The notes below the pieces were generated by a model. It was not told the DNA's origin and did not search any database. It worked only from the letters and a program-made list of their open reading frames with translations. From Amphiura filiformis (taxonomy: Eukaryota > Echinodermata > Ophiuroidea > Amphilepidida > Amphiuridae): 64,000 bases of DNA. Positions 10,553 through 22,500 of the stretch are shown piece by piece. Within the stretch, counting starts at the first letter, position 1. The number at the start of each line of letters is the position of its first letter. The position numbers and the translations under genes are program-made. The stretch covers positions 45,450,928 to 45,514,927 of the forward strand of contig NC_092644.1 of assembly GCF_039555335.1 (NCBI RefSeq), read 5' to 3'.

Positions 10553-13500
10553 TTATGTGTATTTTTTAAGAATGTGATGGCCTAAAACCTTCATGGCGTT
10601 AAACGTCTCTAGACCGCTGGGCTCGATATAAATGGAAGGCAAGAGGAACCCGTATTCTCCAGTATCCCGCAATTCTACGCCGTAAGAGTATTTGATCTTT
10701 GCTACGCCGTATGTCCAGTCAGCGCTTGAACCTGATGCAGGATCTATGGTAATATAGGAAGAGATAACACTTTAAAAACTCGAAATCATGTGAACAACAA
10801 CAACAACAAAAGCAGCAACAAGAATAACACTAACATTCATATTAAAGCTATATGTCCATGTCTTAACAGGCAAAAATTTAGGCATGAGTCATGCCCATGA
10901 ACATGCCAAGATCTTGCCATGAACATGCCAAGAACATGCCCTATTTTCGCTAGCAACGGGCATGAATTTTCGTGAATTTGGGAATTTTTGATGGGTTGTT
11001 CATGCTCACACATGAATATTCATGCCCTTGCATGCTTTTTTTTTGTCATGCGTTTAGTCAGGGCCTTGAAATGTTCAGGGCATGTTCATGGGTAACTCAT
11101 GGGCATGAATCGCGGTCAATGTCAAATTCTCTCTACTTCCATGCCCATAAATTCCTTATTCATGGGTAATTCATGGCATGAATCATGGTCAATGTCAATT
11201 TGTCTCTACTTCCATGCCCATTAATTGTTTTTCAAGGGCATCAATTACAATTTTTATGGGTTCAAAATTAACCACCCATGTATCCTTGATAGAGGATTTT
11301 CATGCCTTATACAAAACAAAAGTATTAGAATGTCTTGCCATGTTCATGGCATGATTTGCATAGCAATCAGTAGCGAATTTTGGGAATACCCATGATTTTT
11401 TTGCCAATTGCAGGAATTAATAACAAACCTAACAAAAAACAAACTAACGATCAAGCTCAAAAGACTTACAGATGATATTCGATATGCTTCCAACCATATA
11501 CTCTGTTCCATTAACGGCTTTCAGTGCTTTAACGGCTTCTTCACCCAACTTTTTCTGTTCAAATCAAATAAACACACATTTTAAAAATCAATGTGTATTT
11601 TGTACATTGGTCTTGCAGAAGGTACCTAGAAATTCACAAGGAAAATAAACTTTCTTAAACAACCTCCATTTCTTATTAGAGAACACTTAGGCGAGATGAA
11701 TATCTGCTTGTGAAGTCCACCCTGCACCAACATGACCAAGACGGGTTAGGGTTAAAAAATTTTCTATAAATTGACTGATAGGCAATTGCATGTTTTTCTG
11801 TTCAATGGATGTAAGGTTATTTTACGTCACTTATGAATACGGGAATCCAGATAATGGCGAACGTTCCTCCACAATGATTTTTCGGAAATATGGGACGTCA
11901 CCACGAAAAGATTGAAAACGAGACCAACTGCAGGGTGACTAATCTTACCAAATCGCTATAGTCTGGTGGTAGATCTGGTGTCCATCCGTATGGGGTCATC
12001 CATAGTTGACTATAAGAATGGAAATCAATGTAGACTTTGACACGGTCTTTAAGGCTGGTCAACTTATCGGAGATAGCCTTTATTTCAGGCTCAGAGAATG
12101 CCTTGCTGCCGGCGTATGAATCATTACACGGGTCGGAGCTAGCACCAACCTCTACGTAAGAACAATAACAAAATAAAAGAACAATTCGGATTCAAAAATA
12201 AGAAAAGAAATTCAAAGAAACGAAATTCAAAGAAAAGAAATTCAATGAAAAGAAAAGAAATTCAAAGAAAAGAAATTCAAAGAAAAGAAAGTCGTATGGA
12301 ATGATTAGGCCTACCGTCCCAATGTATGTCCCAGTTACGATTTGGATCTGTCCTGACGCAGGTCGAATTGGCATTAGGTGAACGGGTCTTCCTCCAATTA
12401 CGGTCCTAGAAAAGAAATTTAATATGAAATTACAAATGATTCTATTCTATTCTATTCTATTCTATTCTATTCTATTCTATTCTATTTATTCTACAGTGTT
12501 TATCAAAATAAGTAAACAGTTGGAAAAATACCACTAGATTAAAAAGCACGAGGTATTTGGTCAACATGCTCTAGTTGATAGCTTAATCAACATCTTGTCC
12601 TCCCGAGGACTAAGTGGCTACCTTTGTGAGTTGAGTAAAATGCAGTTACGGAAAGTCAATTAAAATCAAAACAACATGAAATCACATGTTTCGCCACTTT
12701 CTTTACAAATGGTGGTCATGTGGAAGACTAAGACTGTCAATTACATGATCGCCATTCCTCCGTATCCAGATTTCAGCTCTCCTCAATATGACATTCCCAC
12801 CACGTCTAATGCGAGGTCTGTCATGTGACTCCTCCCTGAGGATGTTAACTCAAGTTGTGCAATTATGCGTCTCTGGAACCTGGAGTTCATAAAAGTCTGC
12901 AGGAGGACTTGTGAAATTCTTTGATTTCATATAGCATAATAACACGAAATCCAGTGGTGTATAAGATCATAAGATCTTGGGGCCATTCCACTTGATGATT
13001 CAAAGTAATCATACATGTCAAACAAGTATGCAAGGAGTTCTACCAATAATTACCGTAATGGTGAAACATGTGGTTTTCATGTTGCTCTGATTTTAATTAA
13101 CCATGCGCATTGCGCAACTGCATTTTTACTAGGCTCACAAACATAGCCGCTGAGAGCTTATTAATGATCACACGCCAGCAGACTTGTAACGAGCCATGAC
13201 TCGAGACTCGACTTTTCAAAAATGAAATGACTTGACTCGGATCTTGAAATTTTCCCCATAGAGATTTTACAGTGACTTTTTGACTCGACTCGACTCGAGA
13301 GCTATTCTATTCTATTCTATTCTATAGAATTTTCCATGGGAGACGTTCTCTCAAAATCCTAATAAAAGAAATAATAAAGCATTAATAACCCGGTGCATCT
13401 TCCTTCTTATTAGCCCGAAAAAACTAAAAACGTCAAGCGCTTCATGCAATTTGCCGAGCGCTGGTATAGCAACCAAGACAAAACCGACACGGCTTTGCAC

Positions 13501-16500
13501 TGTGAAATGTAAAAAAGTAAACCGTGAACGTCGCGCTCCTGGTGACAAAGTAATACACATTATTATAGTAATAGGTGTATAGCTTAATGCTATTCGGCAT
13601 TCTTAAACACTTGAGAATGTTCCTGCAATCTTCTTGGTTCTTACCCGTGTGATATGACACGATATCACACGGGTCAGCGCGTATGCATCGACGCGATACG
13701 CGTACTCGCTATTTAAACCAATCGGAGGTGCATAGCAACAACGGGACTGATCGATTTTAAGCCCTAGGTATAATTCCTTGCAAAATGTAGGATTTAATTT
13801 GATTAAAATTTGTAATACTTATGATATTTTTATTTGAATTGAAGTGTTTAAGAATGAGAATAAAGGTATTGTTTTTAGCCGCTGTCGTGCATCTATCGTC
13901 TCATATAACACGGGCGACATCATTATTTTTGGCATCGACGGTGTTATATGAGACGATAGATGCACTCCAGCGGTTAAAAACAATACCTTTATTCTCTAAA
14001 TATACCATAATCATTGTGAATTATAATGGTGATCAAATCTCACATTTTAATTCATATAACAAAATTGCTTCTCAAATGAAGACTAAATCTTGAGAAAAAG
14101 TATTCCATACCGCACTTCTTGCGTTGCAAAATGAAATATTATATTATTTCATACTATATTATTATACCTTTGTAAACGAGTAGATATAGCCGTCAGCATT
14201 CAGTACCGGCGTTATATACCAATCAATCTTGTTTAATAAACCGGTTATTTCATCAAACTTTCCATATCTTTCGGTCATCTGCATGAATATAAATTTAAAA
14301 AAAATAATATAAATGGAACAAACTGGTATTGCCCATTCGAATAAATAAAAAGAAATGCATTGATGTGTTCTATCGTCGGCAGAAAAAAACCTATATTGAA
14401 GCAGTAGGTTGCAAAAAAGAAGAGTTATAATTATATGTATATGAACATTTTATTTCTTGATTTTCCTTTAACATTTGTACTTAATTAACTAGAAAAAAGT
14501 TAAAATGTATAAAAGTTTAAGCATTTTTGTATATTTGGTTAATGGAGAAAAATAAAAGGTGGAACAGAAAATATAGAGAATTTAGTTTGTAGGACTAGTT
14601 AGTCCTGAGTCAAATGGCTAGCTGCTGCTGTTGACGAACCTAAAACAGCCCACAGAGTTCAGTAGTTTCTGTTCTTACGTTCTTAGTATCTGAACCAGAA
14701 ATTGCACTTACTTGTTGTGTACGTTTCAGCAGTATTATGTTGCATTTATCAACACTTGATGGGTAGTGACTAAGTACTAAGTAGCTCTAAGTCCAGAGAG
14801 TTAGCTACATATACTTTGTCGCAGATCGACAAGCGATTGTGTTTTGACCAATGGGGTATTTGTGAGTGCGTTTGTTAAAGGAAACTGATTGGTCCAAAAT
14901 TATTCGTCAAAAACACACAGTAATTGTAGCTTACCAATTTTGCCATGTATATAACCGTGGCAGGACCAATCCACTCTCGTGCGTGAGTACCACCATTGTA
15001 AAATATAATGGGTTTATTTTCACCTGCCTTTCCCAACTACAAAGAAATAAATAAATAAAAAATAAATATGCAAATTGATAGCTTCTACACTCTCCATTTT
15101 GGCTCTTAGAAGCACCTCTCCATTAGAGACTCGGTCTTGCCATGATGTACCCATGATACATGACAGGAGTAAGTAAGTGCATGACAGCAATGTACATGCC
15201 ACAGAAATGGATCTTTGTCATTATTGGGCCAGAAGTAGTCGAGGTAATGGAGATGGATCAGTCAGTGTGGCCGCAAATTTTAAAGTTGAGAAACCTAATT
15301 CATCGGGCTCTATGTAAGTCATTTTAAAGAAAAGTTGAACAAAGATGGCGCTATTTATCTTAAATATTGTTTGCATCTTGGTATTAGAATTTAGAACGTC
15401 AGCAAAAAGATTAACAAATGACAAGAGAATTTTCAAAAAACGTTTTATCATGAAATGTAAGGTATAACTCATATTATTTGGGTAATTTTAATTTCAAATA
15501 TATGTAAATAGCGCCCTCAATTTACGTACACATGTACAGTTAAAAATTACCACAAAAAAGCTGAATAATTTGATATAAAAACGAAAATCTATTTATATGT
15601 GTATAGTGCGATAGCTGTTGGTATTATTCAGGTCTAGAATTGAACATTATATATTGGGTTTTTTAGAAAAATTAATAAATGATTACATCAAACAACCGGG
15701 GCTAGACCTTGTTATTGTAGAAATCACAGTATATTTGATAAACTTACTTTGAGAGTATGAATATCACGTCCTTCATGCGATTTACCCAGCACTTCTTTTG
15801 AGGCAATATGTGGGTAGTCTGATACAATTTTGTCAATCCATGCTTGAATCTATGAAAGCAAACAAAACGAACAAACATTTCATTATTTTGAATAGAGAAA
15901 AAACAGTGTATTTTAAATTTAATAAGTCAGAAAGAAGTAATGATGAAAATATATGACATTTAGAAGGACGAGGAAAAGGGAGCAAAAGAAGGAGGGGAGG
16001 AGGAGGAGATTCCAGAGCCCAAATAAATGTCAGGAAAACAGTACAAAGGTACACTGGAAGTGATGAAAATCACTGTGCATGTAGCAGACAAACAACATAT
16101 TGTATATGTGTATGCACAGTGATTTTCATCACTTGTTCTTGTGCACTTTTGTATTCACATTGATTTATGTTATACCAACAGGTTTAGCACTTCTGTGGGC
16201 CTTGGAACTGGTACTTTTTTGGCTATTGAACTTTACCTACTTCTAATGCCTACATTTGCCTTTATTGTCTCCCCTCTGCGTACCGTCCCGGGCTACCGTC
16301 TAGTCTGTATTTTACTTCCCCCCTCGTCAATTTGGTATACCTTGCTCATTTTCTTTCCAGTTGTTCCTGTTGTATCATTTATCGATCCGTGATGTGTTTT
16401 GTGTCCACGTCCGTTAATTGGATTTACCATTACCAACTTTTTGTAACATATTTTATTTCCAGGTAAATGAATTAATCTTGTTTTAGTAGTGTTTGCGATC

Positions 16501-19500
16501 GGTTTGAAAATAGCAACAACAACAACAACATCAAAAAACAACAACAGAAAATAACGAACCGTGTCATAATCGTTGTACAGCGTGTAGTTCAAATTTGAGC
16601 CAGCTTCAGCATTTACTTTGCTTTTCACTTCTTCGTCGATCAACATCTGGACATCTGGTATCATGGTCACGAAGTCAAATCGTCGAAGTCTCAGTTGTCG
16701 TTGGATTTCCATGTGTCGTCCTGGTGGAACCATGATGTCAACAGGAAGGCCTGGACTACGCGGTGCCACCCAGAAGTCAAGCTTATAAAAGAAGATATAA
16801 ATTAATAATGTCACATAAAGCTGACGGTGGAACTTTTTGACAGCTAACATCATTTTTTGTTTATTTTTTTATGACGAGGCATATCTGTGGCATAAAGCTA
16901 GAGACTGCTGACAGGTTTGCGCCCAGATAGCCATTAAGATCCTTAAGCTGATATCAGGGATATGCGCAATAACAGCAGTCCCCATGCGGGCTGTGTATGG
17001 TGCAAAAGTATTTGATGGCTGACAATGTCTGATCGTGGGATCTACCAACCGTCGAAGCACCGCCATTCAGTTGATAAATTAATTACTATTTCTCAGAATT
17101 GAATTGACACCAATATCTAAAGAGTTCTTGACGAAGTGTGCCATGTCTTCAAATAATTGATATAGAAACAAACTTGAAGACATAAAGCTGATTTAAAAAG
17201 AAAAAAATTACAGCTACATCAAAAATTAAAATTTTTGATATGATCCAAGTTTTGTGGTGACGAATTATATAATTATTAATGTATTAGGTAGGCCTATATA
17301 ATTCATACGCACCTCATTGCCATACTTGGATCGAAGATATTGAAGAAAATTGACTTCCTCTGTATCTTTTGGTGTTACGCGAAGTACTTCATATCTAGAA
17401 AAAAAAAATGTAAACTAGCATAATACTTTTCTCAAAATTGGATGTAAATGTCTTTAATTCCCCTATTTTTATGGCTCAGCATATGGACATATGTGACCGT
17501 ACACCACGAATGAGCCGTAAATTCGGCTCCCGGTCAATTTAGTTTTATTTCGTGTTTAGAAAATATATCTCATAAGCTTTAAAATTGGTATATCATTTGA
17601 CTTCAAACGATATCCAGAAGCGGGGTTATGGTTTGTTGAACTTTGCGCCTTCCACAAAATGGGATACCTTTTTTTGGTTCCACATGTGTTTTCCACATTT
17701 CTGGTAATAAATATCTAACAGTCATAATTAGCGGTCATTTCAAATCATCCCAAGTCAACGAGGTTCAGGAATGTCCTCTCATTGTTAATTGTTGGTTATA
17801 CATACCTAGACAAAATACAATGCTTTGTAACCCATCACTTGAACAGGATTTAGCCAAAGCAAACAAAGACCAGAGCTATTTAAGAATTCTATAGAAATAG
17901 GTAGAAGCTTATTATCCTCTTCAACAATAGGTTTATTGATTGGTTTAAAAAGTGTTTCACTAGCGCTATCAAAATGAGATACATGTCGCACCAACTTAAG
18001 GTACCTATGAATACGACCTTCATGCACATTTTACACTGCTGTAACTCGGTAGGACATTTACGGCTCATTCGTCGTGTACGGTCGCATATGGTATTATAAA
18101 CGTGATATAATAACGTGTCTCGGTTCGAATTTTAGTGTGGAGCCATCTCGAGTGATAAAAACAAAATTCGTCAAGGTCAACGAGATCAACACTATATAGT
18201 TGAAACTGATAAAGGGCATGTTTCTCCAAAGGTTTCGAAGCCCTACCTATGTGAACTTTTCTGTGTTTCTTGAATGTGAAACCTTTAATAGGGGCCTATT
18301 CCATTGATTGTTAATTGTGTTCAGAGAAGATATCTTACCCTTCCCAGAATCCTTTGCAACATGACGCATCACCTCATTTCATCAAATGACACTCCTAGTA
18401 TTACTTTGTACAGATTCCTTTTGTTTTCATTTTGAGAATAGACATGGGTCGATAGTCGAAATAAGCATATTTTGCAAGATCTGAATGTGCTCTGTTCATT
18501 GAGGTATTTTTTTTTGTCACTATCGACCCATGTTAGATTGTAGCAAACCAGTACAGAAATTAAGGATGGAAGCAATGCATTGTGGGAAGTATAAGATATC
18601 TTCTCTGAATAGTGTGGAATAAACTGTGAAGGAGAAAACAATAAGTCGTGACAGTTTTTACAATGAATTTAAAATCCGAAGCCAATCCTTTGAATGAACT
18701 TCGAGCTTCGAGAAACCAGCCCATAAACCTTCAAAGCAAAGATTGAACTTTAGCATGTTGGGCATAAATAGTTTCAGGTAACCGTGAACACGGTCATATT
18801 TCGTCTCCAGAATTAGATAATCAATTTATCGCCTAAATCAAACAGTCCGAGGTTATATAAAAGTATGCCGTATACCAACCCAAGCGCGTGACGTCTAAAT
18901 TATATAATGCCAAAAAACGACCAATTTGCATGATTAGTGTGTTTTCATTTGACATTAAAAATCTCCATACATGGAATTAAATTAAGGGTGTGGTTTTGCC
19001 CGTTTTGGCGTGGTGCGCAGGGGGTATCCAGAGGGTTGCAAGAGTGCGCGCGCACTCCGAGGTCTACGCCTAAAATCCAAAATCAGCCTGTTTTGGGGAT
19101 ATTCTTGGAGCTACGCACCCCGGGGTCAAAATATTTAATGAGTGTGTGATCATTATCATTGATTGAAGTAATGAAATATTTCTAAATAAAGTAGGTTGTC
19201 CTGGTCAGCGAATTGGTTTTTATGTAAGGTTATGATGGAAAGAAAAGAGCTGGTAGCCCCCCCCCCCCCATGTATTAATCAACCGGAAATGGGATAAAGC
19301 GTAGCCTTAAGCACTATATATTTTGTTAAACGAAATTGCCGTAGGTTATATAATACCGGCGCAGCCCAAAGAAAAGGTATACGTCATCTCAGAATACACC
19401 ATGTACTGTACGCCACTAACGTGAAATTTGAACCTGCTGTTGTAAAGCCCTCCTTCATGTACATGTTCAGTATGGAACTTGCATTCATCATGAACAAGTT

Positions 19501-22500
19501 TTGGAAAAGCGGGGTGCATTATGGTATTGTGGTGATAACCTTCTTTGTGCAGCCGGTTGCCAGCAAACACAAAACGTTTGCTATAGGTTAGAAAAGGTTG
19601 CCAGAAAACTTAAATGTCGGGTTATTTACAGCCTGTCACAAAAACATATTGTGCAAGTGAAAAGCGCCCTCTTTGGCAATTAGAAAATACCGTTATGACA
19701 TGATGCTTACATCAACGTCAAGGGCGTAGTCTTAGCTCTCGAATGCCGTTTGTTCTGTTCAATATGCTTGTTTCAATCTCGAGATATGTTTAGTTAATGA
19801 CGAAAGGGTAAAATTACAATTGTGCCACTGTTACTAGGGAAGAGGACTTTACATGTAAATCAGTGATAGCATCAAGTTTATCAAGAGTTCCTCCGTGAAA
19901 TCAAAAGAATGCATCAATTACACAATACAAAATTTTTCTGTTTTATCATGATGTAGGAATAATGATTCTCTTTTTCCACTTAAAACAGATTAAAAGATAA
20001 ATAAATATTTCATATTCTGCTGTAAAATTAAAAACACGTGCATGTCAATGATTTTATCATGGTAAATACTGTTCTCTTGGTCACTTAGACATGTTAAAAG
20101 ACAAAAAATATTGCACACTTAGCCTATAGGTTAATGAACGCGTATTACTTGTTGGGAGAGAAATTAGACAAAATAATGCACGCGCGCTGATGTTGATGCG
20201 TGCAGTGCACGAGTCCCGAAGGGGGAGTGCATTAGATGCATCAACATCAGCTATCATTGATTTTACATGTACAGCTCTCTTGCCTAGTAAAAGTGGCACA
20301 ATTGTGATTTTACCCTTTCGTTGTTAAATAAACATATCTCGAGATTGAAATAAGCAAATTGAACAGAACAAACGGCATTTGAGAGCTAAGACTGCGCCCT
20401 TGCCAAAGAGGGCGCTTTTCACTTGCACAATTTCTTTTGAGACAGGCTGTAAATGGTATAAAGGGTATAAAACGTTGTTATAACTTTATAACATAAACAT
20501 TTTTTGAAACCTTACTGCAAAATATTCTAACATAATATTGTTAAAGTAAGTGATGACAAAAAAGATTGCACAATAATGATTACAATAACCTTTTTTAACA
20601 ACAACTTTAAAATGTTGTGTAGTCCATATTCCTTCCTCGAGTCAGTACTTTAGATATTGTTTTTCATTGTACCCATAAACGTAATGATGATAAGTATATA
20701 TAAAAGTATGTTGTCAGAAAGGAAATGGCGCAGGGGATCCAACTAGATTAGCAGATTCCTGCAAAAATTTAGCAGCTTTTGAGAAAATCACAAAACTTGA
20801 TTTTACTTTACAACCTCGAGGAAGGCATACGGACTAAAGTGTGTTTCCATACAAAACGTTTTAAAACGTTTTTATAACCTTAATAAAACCCGACATTGAA
20901 TGTTAAATATAACCCATTTAAAACGTTTTGGGTTTGCTGGATCCCTGTGTGAGTGTTCATTACGTATTTAATCAGGGTTATTTCATTTTACTTTGTTGTT
21001 GTTGACGTATTAGCACGTGTTTATGTAGATATTTTTGTCTAAAGTGGACTTTCCCCCTAAGATGTACTTTTGATGGGATTTTTTTAATCGTATTTACTGA
21101 TTGCAAATATGAACAAGACTGGTAAGTGGTATCATCGTTTGTATTATTTCAAAGGATCTTCAATATGTTATACGAGTTATACAGTAGATGCCCAGTATGG
21201 TATATGGGTATCATTTTTAGATAAAAGGGAAAAGTTAGTTTAACTGATATCCCGTATTACCGAAACTTTATCAACCAAATTTTCACTGCAATTAAATTCA
21301 CACTCATTCAGACACAACTGATTGCCTTGTTGTTTTGCTTTTGCACACTAATGAACCAAGAACAGAGAATCTGAACCCTGAATAGGTCAATTGTATTGCT
21401 TAATTAACCATTTGGTCGGTCTGTGTGTAAGTTACGCCTATTTACAATAATATTTTTCTTCATATTATATCTCATTTGTAACTAATTGTAATTATCAAAT
21501 ACAGGGTGAGTCAAACAAGTTTCTATAAATGCCACACTCAATAGTCACCTTTTGTGAACAAATGAAGTGAATCGCAACAACCGTTTAATTTTTATGAGTC
21601 ATTTGCTGCGATGCCCAATTTCATAATTTGTCCACGAGGTACCATTTATTTTGAATGAGAGCACACAATGCAAGATAAAGGCACCAGCTCTGAAACTGAC
21701 TTTAACTTAAATGAGGATGATTTTTGCGTTCTTTATGTCCTTCATACCTCATTCGACTCTAACTCCAGTTTTTGTAATCCCAATATGTCCAACTTACTGG
21801 ATATTTTGTAATTCACTCCACTTCAATTTGCGCACACTTCATTTCGACATTTGAAAAACCCGCCTACAAATTTGTATTTTTTGATAGAGAATAAACATCT
21901 TTAAAGTACTTTGGGTGCCCCATTATATTTCAATGCCAATGAGGTTAAGAAAATGGCAGTTGTTCCAAATCCACCTACAGAGAGTGGATTGACATTCAAA
22001 TTTTAGATGTCCCCTGGACAAACATTAGAATTGGGTATCGCTATAAAATGTGTTATAAAAACAAAACGGTAAATGCTTATTCCTTGATTTTTTCACACAA
22101 GGTCACTAATGGATATATCATTTAATGTATTTAAACCTAAAAGGTTCAACTCGTTTCTTAAATAAAAATAGATTCTTTTCTCTATTGCACTTTTTTGACT
22201 CACCCTATATAAGTTTGGACAATTGGTGGATTAAAATGTTTTTTCTTATTGAGGACGCATCTTTTAATTTCAATAAGTTATTTTCTTTCATTTTCGATTT
22301 TTTGTTGGCAAAATAATTTACTGGTTGGCATTTTTGAGCAAGGGCAGGTTGAATTTCCTGAATTGGCAGGAACTAGGCGTTTGCCCATCTAGTTACCTCC
22401 TTGCCTTTTTGTCAAAACGGCTTCCTAAGGTGACAGGGCCTTTGCAGTATCAGTATCAGTTGTTGTTATTATTATAGTAGTTCCAAGGCTATGGAACAAT

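Noticed and set aside
16293..16853. 186-aa ORF as a separate gene
   Set aside because: Only 16560-16781 is a carboxypeptidase exon. The rest is intron read through.
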